Assembly (NCBI GenBank): GCA_020831775.1
Contig: JAFIFZ010000041.1
Span: 1 to 64,000 of the forward strand
DNA: 64,000 bases
Source: Phycisphaerales bacterium
GTDB lineage: Bacteria > Planctomycetota > Phycisphaerae > Phycisphaerales > UBA1924
Direction: 5' to 3'
Below, one piece after another: positions 50,193-58,754 of this stretch. The first letter of the stretch is position 1; each line of letters opens with the position of its first letter. Under the pieces are notes generated by a model. That model was not told the DNA's origin and made no database searches. It worked only from the letters and a program-made list of their open reading frames with translations. Made by a program: the position numbers and the translations under genes.

Positions 50193-53100
50193 ATGCCCAA
50201 CGCTCGACGCGTACTCCCGATTCTGGCCTCGCTGCTCCTTGTTTTCTGGTCGTCTCCGCTGTTGGGCCAGGGCAACGCCGCGGGGCCGGGCCCGCAGACC
50301 GTCGAGGAGTCGGCCCGCCCCGCCGAATCGACCCGGCCGCAGGAGGTCAGCGCCGAGGCGATCGACGCGCTGGCCAGGCGGGTCGCAGAAAGCCCGAACA
50401 TCAGCGCCGCCGACCGGGAGCGGATCGATACGGCGCTGCGCACCGCCCAGGAGTCGCTGTCGGCGCAGGCTCAGCGTGCTTCGGCGGGGGAGCAGTTCCG
50501 CACGCAGGCCAACGAGGCGCCCCAGCGGATCGCCGAGATCAGAGAACGCCTGCTGCGTCAGCGCGAAGAGGTCGACCGGGCCCGGTTCGCGGAGATGAGC
50601 CTCGCGGAGATGGAGGCGGAGCTGGCCAGAGCCCGGTCGGAGCTGGCCCGACACCAGCAGGAGATCACGAGGCTGGAGGGTGAGCCCGAACGACGCACCG
50701 CAAGGCGGGCCGCGCTGCGCGAGCTGCAGCCCCAGCGTGAGTCGGAGCTGGCGACGGTCGAGCAGGCGCTGGCCGCCCCGCCCGACGACGCCGTCGACGC
50801 CATCGTCACGCGGGCCCAGCGGTACCAGCTGCTCGCCCGCCAGCGCGAGCTTCGCACACGGATCGCGACGAACAACGAAGAGCTCCGGTACCTCGACGCG
50901 ACCGACACCGCGATCGGCCCGCAGCTGGAGCTGGAGGTCAGGCGGCGCGACCGCGCCCAGCAGGAGGTCGCCTTCCTGCAGCAGCGCGTCGACGAGATCC
51001 GGCGCGACACCGCACGCGTGCGCACCGAGCGGGCCCGCGAACTCGCGCGCCTGACGGCCGCCCAACCGGCGCAGGTACCCGAGTTCGCCGAAAGGAACAT
51101 CGAACTCGCCCAGGCCCTCGCCGAGATGACCCAGCGCGTCGGCGACCTTGAAACCAGCGTGGACCGGCAGCGGGCCGAGCTCTCGCGCGTGCTGGCCGAC
51201 TTCGAGCGGACGCGCGAACGCGTGCGGGCGATCGGGCTGGACGCGGCGCTCGGCGCCGTGCTCAAGAGGGCCCGCGCCAACCTGCCCGACCAGCGCCGCC
51301 TCACCCAGCAGATCGAGAACCGGCGCAGGGAGTACAGCGAGATCGAGCTGATGCGTTTCGATGTGCTCGAAGAGCGACCGCTCATCACCGAGTACCGCGA
51401 AAAGCTCAACCAGGCTCTGCCCGAGGCCGACCGAGAACGCTACTCCGTCGCCGTCAGCGAGCTCGTCGAGTTGCGGCGCGACCTGGTCAACGACCTGATC
51501 GGCCTTGCGACCCGCTACGGCTCGCGCTGGAGCGACTACGACAAAACCGTTGGCGACCTGCGGATCGTCTCGGGCGGGTTCGCGTCGTTCATCGACGAAC
51601 GCGTGCTCTGGATCCGCAGCCACAGCGTGCTGGGCGATTGGAGCCCGGCCCGCCTCGCCCGCCTGGTCGAGTACGCCGGCTCGCCCGGGGCCTGGAGACG
51701 CTGGGTCGAGGCGGTGGTGCGCTCGCCCCTGACCACCCTCGGGGCGGCGCTGATCGCGATGCTGGCGATCCTTGTGAACCCCCCGCTGCGCAAGTGGGCC
51801 AGATCGTTCGACGAGCTGGCCCGCAAGCGTGAGGGGATGAAGGTCTCCATCACGCTCAAGGCGATGCTCGCCGAGCTGCTGGTGGTCACGCCGATGGCGG
51901 CCATTCTCTTTGCCGCGGGCGTCTCCCTCCGCCAGGCGCCCGACGGGATGCCTGTGGCGGTCGGCCTCGCGCTGGGCGACGCGGCGTGGATCGTGCTCTC
52001 GCTGCGCTTCTTCCAGCGCCTGCTCCGCCCGGGCGGGGTGGCGATCAACCACTTCCGCTGGAACAACACCTCGACGGGCATCGTCCGGCGACACCTCCGC
52101 TGGTACATCCCGCTGATCACGATCTCGTACGCGTCGCTGCGCGCCGCCGAGTCGATGAGCGAACAGCTCGACCCGCTCGACACGATCGGCAGGACCGCGT
52201 TCATCGTCGCGATGGCGGCGGTGGGCGCGTTCGTATGGTGCGTCGCCCGCCCGAGCGGAACCGTGATGGCCCCCTTCCTCAAGGCCAACAAGGGGGGCTG
52301 GCTCGACCGCACCCGCTACCTCTGGTTCGACGCGGCGATCGCCGCCCCCGCGGTGCTCATCGTGCTCGCCGCCCTGGGGTTCGTCTACACCGCCTCGGAG
52401 ATCGAGGACCGCTTCCGCCTCACGCTCGGGCTGGTGCTGGGGCTCATCCTGATCGGCGGGGTGCTGCAGCGCTGGCTGTACATCGCCCGACGCAAGCTCG
52501 CGATCGAGCAGGCGATCCGCGCCCGCGAGGCTCGCCTGGCCGAGCTCAAGGCGCAGGCCGAGCAAGCCGAGAAGGCCGAGAAGGGCGAAGTGCCCGAGGA
52601 GCCGAAGCAGAAGGGCGAGGAGATCGACAAGGTCGACGAGGACAAGGTCAACATCCCAGGCCTCGACGCCCAGACCCGCCACCTCATCCGCTTCGCCATC
52701 ACCATCACGCTGGTCATGAGCCTCTGGGGCATCTGGAACCCCGTGCTGCCCGCCCTGAACATGCTCGACCGCGTCGAGCTCTACCCCCGCCTGACCATCG
52801 CCGACGAGCGCGAACAGACCGAGAGCCCCGAAGTGCTCGAAGCGCTCCAGCGCTACCGGGGCGAGCCCGCCCCCGCCCCGCTGCTGACCGACGATGAGGG
52901 GCTCCCCCCCGTCGAAACGCCCGCGAGGGAAGCGACCCCCGGCTCGCCGGCCTTCCCGGGCATGCCCCCGGGCGGCATGACGCCAGGCCTCGAACCCAGG
53001 CCCGCAGAAGAACAGGCCGGCCTGCCCCTGACCGACGCGCTCACGCTCTCTGACCTGCTCACGGCGATCGTCTTCACGGTCATCGCGTTCGTCGCGGTGC

Positions 53101-53912
53101 GCAATGTCCCCGCCGTCATCGAGATCATCCTGCTGCAGCGCCTGCCGCTCGACAGCGGCGGGCGCTTCGCCGTCAGCACCATCGTGCGCTACATCCTCAC
53201 CGGCATCGGCATCTTCGTCGTCGCCGGCGCGGTGGGGATCAGCTGGACCAATGTGCAGTGGCTCGTCGCGGCGTTGACCTTCGGCCTGGCCTTCGGCCTC
53301 CAGGAGATCTTCGCCAACTTCGTCTCGGGCATCATCATCCTGCTCGAACGCCCCATCCGCGTGGGCGATGTCGTCACCGTCGGCGACACGAGCGGACGCA
53401 TCAGCAAAATCCAGATGCGAGCCACCACCATCACCGACTGGGACCGCAAGGAACTCATCGTCCCCAACCGCGAGTTCATCACCGGACGCGTCATCAACTG
53501 GTCGCTCTCAGAAGACACGCTCCGCGTCGTCGTGGAAGTCGGCATCGCCTACGGCGCTGACACCAAGCTCGCCCACGAGACGCTGCTCCGCGTCGCGCGC
53601 GAACACCCCGATGTCATGAAAGACCCCGAACCCAGCTGCTGGTTCATGGGCTTCGGCGACAACTCGCTGAACTTCCGCCTCGCCGCCTTCGTCCCCCACA
53701 TCTCCTTGAACCTGTCGACCCGCCACTCGCTGCACATGAAGATCGACGAGGAGTTCCGCAAGGCCGGGCTCGAGATCTCCTTCCCCCAGCGCGACCTGCA
53801 CCTCCGCTCGATCGACGACAAGGTCGTCAAACTCTTCAAGGACGCGGGCGACCAGATCAGGCCGAGCGACAACTCGCCCCCGCTCAAATCGTCGGACCAG
53901 AAAAGCGGCTGA
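50193..53912 (+). CDS. Large MscS-family mechanosensitive channel (MscK-like)
   Basis: A 1239-residue inner-membrane channel for osmotic protection. Layout: signal peptide (RRVLPILASLLLVFWSSPLLG), then a very long periplasmic coiled-coil region (about 50-500, Arg/Glu/Gln-rich). Roughly eleven membrane helices follow, interrupted by a charged cytosolic loop (about 785-830) and a Pro/Gly-rich one (about 890-945). The MscS pore and beta domain come last: FGLAFGLQEIFANFVSGIIILLERPIRVGDVVTVGD, then DWDRKELIVPNREFITGRVINWSL. The Gly/Ala pore helix is intact. ATG 50193 is used; a GTG at 50157 would only add 12 residues before the signal peptide. It begins 109 bases after the SecA-like gene and may be independent of that operon. 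Confidence 0.92.
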   Translation: MPNARRVLPILASLLLVFWSSPLLGQGNAAGPGPQTVEESARPAESTRPQEVSAEAIDALARRVAESPNISAADRERIDTALRTAQESLSAQAQRASAGEQFRTQANEAPQRIAEIRERLLRQREEVDRARFAEMSLAEMEAELARARSELARHQQEITRLEGEPERRTARRAALRELQPQRESELATVEQALAAPPDDAVDAIVTRAQRYQLLARQRELRTRIATNNEELRYLDATDTAIGPQLELEVRRRDRAQQEVAFLQQRVDEIRRDTARVRTERARELARLTAAQPAQVPEFAERNIELAQALAEMTQRVGDLETSVDRQRAELSRVLADFERTRERVRAIGLDAALGAVLKRARANLPDQRRLTQQIENRRREYSEIELMRFDVLEERPLITEYREKLNQALPEADRERYSVAVSELVELRRDLVNDLIGLATRYGSRWSDYDKTVGDLRIVSGGFASFIDERVLWIRSHSVLGDWSPARLARLVEYAGSPGAWRRWVEAVVRSPLTTLGAALIAMLAILVNPPLRKWARSFDELARKREGMKVSITLKAMLAELLVVTPMAAILFAAGVSLRQAPDGMPVAVGLALGDAAWIVLSLRFFQRLLRPGGVAINHFRWNNTSTGIVRRHLRWYIPLITISYASLRAAESMSEQLDPLDTIGRTAFIVAMAAVGAFVWCVARPSGTVMAPFLKANKGGWLDRTRYLWFDAAIAAPAVLIVLAALGFVYTASEIEDRFRLTLGLVLGLILIGGVLQRWLYIARRKLAIEQAIRAREARLAELKAQAEQAEKAEKGEVPEEPKQKGEEIDKVDEDKVNIPGLDAQTRHLIRFAITITLVMSLWGIWNPVLPALNMLDRVELYPRLTIADEREQTESPEVLEALQRYRGEPAPAPLLTDDEGLPPVETPAREATPGSPAFPGMPPGGMTPGLEPRPAEEQAGLPLTDALTLSDLLTAIVFTVIAFVAVRNVPAVIEIILLQRLPLDSGGRFAVSTIVRYILTGIGIFVVAGAVGISWTNVQWLVAALTFGLAFGLQEIFANFVSGIIILLERPIRVGDVVTVGDTSGRISKIQMRATTITDWDRKELIVPNREFITGRVINWSLSEDTLRVVVEVGIAYGADTKLAHETLLRVAREHPDVMKDPEPSCWFMGFGDNSLNFRLAAFVPHISLNLSTRHSLHMKIDEEFRKAGLEISFPQRDLHLRSIDDKVVKLFKDAGDQIRPSDNSPPLKSSDQKSG

Positions 53913-53930
53913 GCCCGAGCCCCGCACGCC

Positions 53931-54263
53931 TCACGCCGGCGGGGCCCAGTCCGTTTCCTTGTCCTTGGCCAGGATCGCGGCGCAACGCTTCACGCAAGGC
54001 CGGCAGAGCAGCGCCGCCTCGTCGACCGGGCTCCGCCAGTGCGGCTTGTCGTTGGACTGCAAACACAGCCGACACTCGTCGCCTGTCGCGATCTTCTCGC
54101 CCTCGCCCTTCTCGACCACCAGCTCCCGGTACGCGACCTCCAGGCAGCGCACGCACAGCAGGCTGCCCCGGTGGCCCTCGACCATCGGCCGGTCTTCAGA
54201 CCAAGGCGACAGGCAGTAGTCGCACTTGAAATACGCGTTGCCCTCGGCGTTGGGATCGTGCAT
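53931..54263 (-). CDS. Small zinc-ribbon protein, unknown function
   Basis: A 110-residue cytoplasmic protein with four CxxC knuckles: CDYC (14-17), CVRC (about 37-40), CRLC (about 64-67) and CRPC (about 87-90). This spacing would bind two zinc ions, each by a pair of knuckles. The first pair resembles the ClpX-type or zinc-ribbon arrangement (YFKCDYC...SLLCVRCLEVA). No enzyme motif is visible. Its start lies 13 bases past the stop of the upstream ABC transporter gene, so the two are probably co-transcribed. Confidence 0.75.
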   Translation of the reverse strand: MHDPNAEGNAYFKCDYCLSPWSEDRPMVEGHRGSLLCVRCLEVAYRELVVEKGEGEKIATGDECRLCLQSNDKPHWRSPVDEAALLCRPCVKRCAAILAKDKETDWAPPA

Positions 54264-54276
54264 GCTTGGGTGAACC

Positions 54277-56103
54277 TCACTTCGCCGCGACGAGCTGGTG
54301 ATTGGCGATCAGCCTGTAAACCTCGCAACGCTCCAGGAGCTCGGCGTGGCGCCCGCGGTCGACCACCTCGCCCCCGTCCATCACGACGATGCTGTCGGCG
54401 TTTTTGACGGTGCTCAGGCGGTGGGCGACGACCAGGCAGGTCCGCCCCGCGCTGAACTCCGCCAGCGCCTCGCCGATCCGCGCCTCGCTGTCGGCGTCGA
54501 TCATGCTCGTCGCCTCGTCGAGGATCAGGATCGCCGGGTCGCGCAGGATCGCCCGCGCGATCGCGATCCGCTGACGCTGACCGCCAGAGAGCGTCGAGCC
54601 ACGCTCACCCACCACCGTTTCGTACCCCTCGGGCAGAGACTCGATGAACTCGGCCGCCCGGGCCTGCCTCGCGGCCGAGCTGATCTGCTCCGGCGTCGCG
54701 CCGCTCATGCCGTAGGCGATGTTCTCGCGGATCGTCGCGCCGAACAGGACCGTCTCCTGCGTCACCACGCCGATCTGGCGCCGGAGGCTCCGCACCCCGA
54801 CACTCGCGATGTCCGTCCCGTCGACGAGCACGCGCCCCTCGGTCGGGTCGAACAGGCGGGGCACCAGCGAGAGCAGCGTCGTTTTGCCCGAGCCGTTGGG
54901 CCCGACGACCGCGACCGTCGTCCCGTGGGCGACCTCCAGGTCGACCCCCCGCAGCGCGGGCGTCGCGGCGCCGGGGTAGGTGAACCCCACGCCCTCAAAA
55001 CGCACCGACTCCTTGTGGCGCCCGAGGCGCGGCAGGCCCGCGTCGTGCCCGGGCTCGGGCTCGGTGTCCAAGAGCTGCTTGATCCGCTCCGCTGCGGCCG
55101 CGGCCGTCTGGATCTCGTTGACGATCCCCGTCAGAGGTTTCAGCGACGCCGCGGCGATGAACAGCGCCCCGAGCGTGAGCAACATCTTCGAAGGGTCCAG
55201 CGCGTTGTCGATGATGATGAGCCTGGCCGCCAGGATCGTCAGCAGACCCAGCGAGAACAGCGCGATCACCTCGTTGAGCGGGCTCATCAGCGCCCGGGCG
55301 GTCCGCGCCCGCAAGAGGTGGCGCATCACGGCCTTGTTGATCGTGTGGAACCTCGCCGATTCGTGGCGCTCGTTCGTGTGCACCTTCACCACGCGCAGGC
55401 CCTGCAGCGCCTCGCTGGCGGCGCCGTACAGGTCCGCCTGACGCTCCAGCGCCCGCCGGGTGTAGCGACGGATCCGAGTCGAGAGCTTGCGGATCACCAC
55501 CGCGATCACCAGGCCCGCGAAGATCGCCGCGATCGAGAGCTTCCAGTCCAGAATCAGCGCCGCCGCAAACGCGGCCACGCCCTTGAGCGTCTGCGCCACC
55601 GCCCGCGAGAGCAACGCCGTCATGCCCGAGGCGAGCTGCGTCGTGTCGTTGACGATGCGGCTGATCGCATCGGATGTCCCGTGCGAGACCGCCAGCCCCA
55701 GCGGCATCCGCAGCACCCGCGAAAACAGCCGCCGACGGATGTCCGTCACCGCCTTGTACACCACCGACAGCGACAGATAGGCGTGGAAAAAATTCGTCAC
55801 CCCGCCGACGACCGTCACCACGCCAAGCGCGACCATGATCGCCACGACCGCGTTGAACGGCCCCTCGGGCAGGCGCTCGATCACCCATTGGGGAACGGCG
55901 ACGAAGGGGTCGCCCGCGTTGTACGCCTCGGCCCGCTCGGGCAGCCCCTCGCGCGAGCCCTCGAAGATCGTCTCGAGGATCGGGTAGACCGCCAGCAGCC
56001 CCGCCCCGAGCCCCGACGCCGAGACCAGCGCGCACAGGAGCGCCAGCGTGATCCGCACCCGATCACGGAGCATCCGCCCTGCGAATCCCCAGAAGGCGTT
56101 CAT
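54277..56103 (-). CDS. ABC exporter, fused permease/ATPase (MsbA-like)
   Basis: A 608-residue half-transporter exporting lipids, lipid-linked molecules or drugs as a homodimer. The N-terminal half has six membrane helices, with the coupling-helix region VVYKAVTDIRRRLFSRVLRMPL. The C-terminal ATPase has Walker A GPNGSGKT (Lys407), Q-loop VVTQETVLFG, signature LSGGQRQR, Walker B ILILDEAT and H-loop VAHRLS, all intact. The GYETVVGERGSTLSGGQ stretch is typical of the MsbA/lipid A exporter branch. First gene of a minus-strand pair with the zinc-ribbon protein. Confidence 0.93.
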   Translation of the reverse strand: MNAFWGFAGRMLRDRVRITLALLCALVSASGLGAGLLAVYPILETIFEGSREGLPERAEAYNAGDPFVAVPQWVIERLPEGPFNAVVAIMVALGVVTVVGGVTNFFHAYLSLSVVYKAVTDIRRRLFSRVLRMPLGLAVSHGTSDAISRIVNDTTQLASGMTALLSRAVAQTLKGVAAFAAALILDWKLSIAAIFAGLVIAVVIRKLSTRIRRYTRRALERQADLYGAASEALQGLRVVKVHTNERHESARFHTINKAVMRHLLRARTARALMSPLNEVIALFSLGLLTILAARLIIIDNALDPSKMLLTLGALFIAAASLKPLTGIVNEIQTAAAAAERIKQLLDTEPEPGHDAGLPRLGRHKESVRFEGVGFTYPGAATPALRGVDLEVAHGTTVAVVGPNGSGKTTLLSLVPRLFDPTEGRVLVDGTDIASVGVRSLRRQIGVVTQETVLFGATIRENIAYGMSGATPEQISSAARQARAAEFIESLPEGYETVVGERGSTLSGGQRQRIAIARAILRDPAILILDEATSMIDADSEARIGEALAEFSAGRTCLVVAHRLSTVKNADSIVVMDGGEVVDRGRHAELLERCEVYRLIANHQLVAAK

Positions 56104-56168
56104 GAGCCCGCAGTCTACGGGCGCTCAACGCCCCGGGCAGACCCGCCCGGCGTCATCCGCTGCGTACG

Positions 56169-56199
56169 AAAAAAGGGCCGGCCAAAGCGGCCGGCCCTT
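56169..56199 (-). terminator. Intrinsic terminator of the cyclophilin gene
   Basis: aagggccggcc (56173-56183) pairs perfectly with ggccggccctt (56189-56199) around a five-base loop. On the minus strand the stem is followed by six T's (A-run 56169-56174 on the plus strand). It lies 23 bases past the minus-strand cyclophilin stop and is among the best terminators in the window. Confidence 0.85.
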
Positions 56200-56221
56200 C
56201 GGGGAGTCGCGTTCGGTCCGG

Positions 56222-58549
56222 TCAGGCCTGCGAGCCCGGCTGGAAGCGGGCATCGGTCAGCGGGACAATCTCGCCGAACTGGATCGGGCCCGACGCGATC
56301 AGCCGGTTCATGTCGCCCGCGCGATTGTCCTGCCGCTGGAGCGACGCGACGATCGGGGCGGGCGTGCTGCCGTTGATCTCGAAGCTCTCAACCATGATGC
56401 TGAAGTTGGCGAACCGCTCTGGGTCGGTGTCGACCTTGCTGAGCACCTGGGCGTTGTCCTCGGGCCGGATGTTGACGGGCGAAAAAGCCGGGACGGTGAC
56501 CAGCGAGGTCTGGATCGTCGAGCCGTCGTCGAACCGGTAGGTCAGGCGGACGGTGACATTCTGGTTGGGGAATGGGTTGTAGAGGCTGATCGACTCGCGG
56601 GCGCCCTCGGAGGAGCTGATGCGGTCGACGAACGAGTCGGCGAAGTGATGGACCGTCGCCGCGTTGCGCAGCCCGTGCACCGCTGTGCCGCCGACGGGAC
56701 CGCCCGCGGGCGCGCCGCTCTGCGTGCCGTAGTCGACCGTGACGCCGGTGACGAACTGACGCCCGCTCAACGCGTCGATGAAAAGAGTGAACGGCTGGTC
56801 GCGAGCGATCGTCGAGATGTTGTCGATCTGGGTGTTCAGCACCAACTGGTTGCGGGTGTTGTTCTCGAGCTGGAAGCCGGGAGTGATCGTGGCCACATTC
56901 CCCGGGGAGGTTTCGACAAACGCGCGGATCGTGAAGCCGGGGCTCACACTGCCGCCGACATTCAGAATCGACAGCACCGCACGCCCGCCCGTCGGCACCA
57001 CGACATTCGGAATGATCGTGGTCCGCGCGCCCTCGTTCGGCACGCCCGAGAGCGTCGACGAACGGGGCGGCAGTTCGTCGTTGGCGATGAACGAGCTCGC
57101 GGCGACCGCGATCTCCCTGTCCGCCTCGACGCGGACGCTCACCAGCGTGTTGGCGGGCAGGCCGGCGATCGACCCGACCGCCGACAGGTCCACGCCGCCG
57201 CGGCGGTTCGCGCCCAGCGTGAAGTCCGCCGTCTCTTCGAGCGAGGCGTTGAACTCGTTGCGGTAGAAGATCGTGACCGTCAGCTCGGCGCTGGAGCTGG
57301 TCAGGTTCTGCCAGACGATGAAGCTGCGGGCGTCCAGGCCGCTGAGCACGCCCGCGAAGTTCCACGCCGTCGCCCGGTCGCCCGGATTCTCGGCCACCAG
57401 CACGAACGACTCGCCCGTGTCGTCGCCGAAGTCGAAGCGGTTGATCGAGGCGGCGATCGCCGCGGGGTCGCCCGACTCGACCGGCGCCGAGTAGACCTCC
57501 AGCGCGTACGGGTTGAACTGCTCGACCAGCGAGTTCTCGGGGTCCGACGAGTCGTGGAGCGTGATGTTGACCGTCGCGTTGGCGGGGATGGTGATCTCCG
57601 TCAGCGTGGTGTCGCGCATCCCGAACTCGTAGCGGGCGATCACCTGCACCTGCACATCGGTGTTGTGCGGGTTGACGAGTTTGAGCGTCTCGGTCGAGGT
57701 CGGCGAGGCGTAGCCCTCGGGGTAGACGACCATGTTGGTGTAGAAGGCCGTCCCATCGCCCGTCTTGACGATCTGGGCGTTCAGGAGTTGCACCAGGTTC
57801 CCGGGCTGCACATCGCCCGTGAAGGTGTTGACGATCGGGACCTGGGTGAAAGCGCTGGTGGTGACTCGGGGCGAGTTCCCTTCGGGATCGGTCGTCGAGA
57901 AGCCATTCGAGTCGGTGAAGAGCGGGTTGCCGAACCGATCGCGGATCTGGCCCGCAAACGCGCTCTGGCCGCTCAGGTCCTGCTGGTTCAGGTCGGCGAT
58001 GAGCTGGACGACCGTCCATGAGGCCTCACCGAGCACGCGTCCGAAGACGGTGAAGCCCTGGTTCTGCGTGTCGAGGCTCGGGTTGTCGTTCAGGTTGAAG
58101 AAGAACTGGCTGGTCGCCGAGTTGGGGTTGTTTTCGAGCTTGGCCATCGCGATCGTGCGTTCGAGGTTCGGGCGGCCGAACTCGTTCTGGATCGGGCCCA
58201 GGTCGGGCTCGAAGATCTGGCGATAGCCCTCGTTCTCGTTGAAGACGAACCCGCCGCCCTGCAGGACGAAATCGTCGACCGCGCGGTGGAAGAAGCTCTC
58301 GGAGTACTGGCCCCGCTTGACATACTCAAGGAAGTTCGCGACCGTGCCCGGCGCGTCCTGGGGGAACAGCTCGAGGAAGACCCGCCCGACATTCGTGTCG
58401 AACATCACCACCGGGTTGGTGTCCAGCTCCAGGGCCGACAACGCCGGCAGGCCGTCGATCGCCGCAAGCACGATCCGAGGCTCAAGACGCTCGAACATTT
58501 CGGCCGCGAACGCGCCGCGACCACGACCGTAAAATCGATCTGACACCAT
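56222..58549 (-). CDS. Secreted cyclophilin-type peptidyl-prolyl isomerase with LEPR sorting motif
   Basis: A 775-residue extracellular protein. The N-terminus contains MFERLEPRIVLAA (18-30), a variant of the planctomycete LEPR-XLL sorting motif, in place of a normal signal peptide. The cyclophilin domain follows (about 45-230), with VGRVFLELFPQDAPGTVANFLEYVKRGQYSESFFHRAV, VLQGGG, and ATSQFFFNLNDNPSLDTQNQGFTVFGRV. The catalytic-type Arg of the FHR motif is present. The remaining 540 residues are a beta-rich region with repeated Asn/Thr/Val patterns (VNPHNTDVQVQV, VPTGGRAVLSILN, YNPFPNQNVTV), perhaps for adhesion or surface binding. ATG 58549 is used. A strong terminator follows the stop. Confidence 0.88.
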   Translation of the reverse strand: MVSDRFYGRGRGAFAAEMFERLEPRIVLAAIDGLPALSALELDTNPVVMFDTNVGRVFLELFPQDAPGTVANFLEYVKRGQYSESFFHRAVDDFVLQGGGFVFNENEGYRQIFEPDLGPIQNEFGRPNLERTIAMAKLENNPNSATSQFFFNLNDNPSLDTQNQGFTVFGRVLGEASWTVVQLIADLNQQDLSGQSAFAGQIRDRFGNPLFTDSNGFSTTDPEGNSPRVTTSAFTQVPIVNTFTGDVQPGNLVQLLNAQIVKTGDGTAFYTNMVVYPEGYASPTSTETLKLVNPHNTDVQVQVIARYEFGMRDTTLTEITIPANATVNITLHDSSDPENSLVEQFNPYALEVYSAPVESGDPAAIAASINRFDFGDDTGESFVLVAENPGDRATAWNFAGVLSGLDARSFIVWQNLTSSSAELTVTIFYRNEFNASLEETADFTLGANRRGGVDLSAVGSIAGLPANTLVSVRVEADREIAVAASSFIANDELPPRSSTLSGVPNEGARTTIIPNVVVPTGGRAVLSILNVGGSVSPGFTIRAFVETSPGNVATITPGFQLENNTRNQLVLNTQIDNISTIARDQPFTLFIDALSGRQFVTGVTVDYGTQSGAPAGGPVGGTAVHGLRNAATVHHFADSFVDRISSSEGARESISLYNPFPNQNVTVRLTYRFDDGSTIQTSLVTVPAFSPVNIRPEDNAQVLSKVDTDPERFANFSIMVESFEINGSTPAPIVASLQRQDNRAGDMNRLIASGPIQFGEIVPLTDARFQPGSQA

Positions 58550-58754
58550 GGCTGTACCGTCTCCTGCCCTGTTCGGTCCATCTGGGCCCGGGCTGACCTC
58601 CCGCGGCGGGGTCCGCGCTCGGGGGGTCTTGCCGAGAATCGCGGCGTGCGGGCCGGGCTCGCCCCCGACACACTCGGGGGGCGACAAACCTATCGGGCCA
58701 ACGGTACAACAGCATCCAACCACGGGCAAGCCAATTGCCCTAGGATCGAGGCAA
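58550..58754. other. Region between cyclophilin and first glycosyltransferase
   Basis: 205 bases holding the divergent 5' regions. On the plus strand an open frame continues from an ATG at 58548, which overlaps the minus-strand start codon. It is Pro/Arg-rich and unlike a glycosyltransferase N-terminus, so I do not treat it as coding. No hairpin or repeat was seen. Confidence 0.4.

Noticed and set aside
58548-58754. N-terminal extension of the first glycosyltransferase to ATG 58548
   Set aside because: That ATG overlaps the start codon of the divergent cyclophilin gene, and the extension is Pro/Arg/Gly-rich with no GT2 character.
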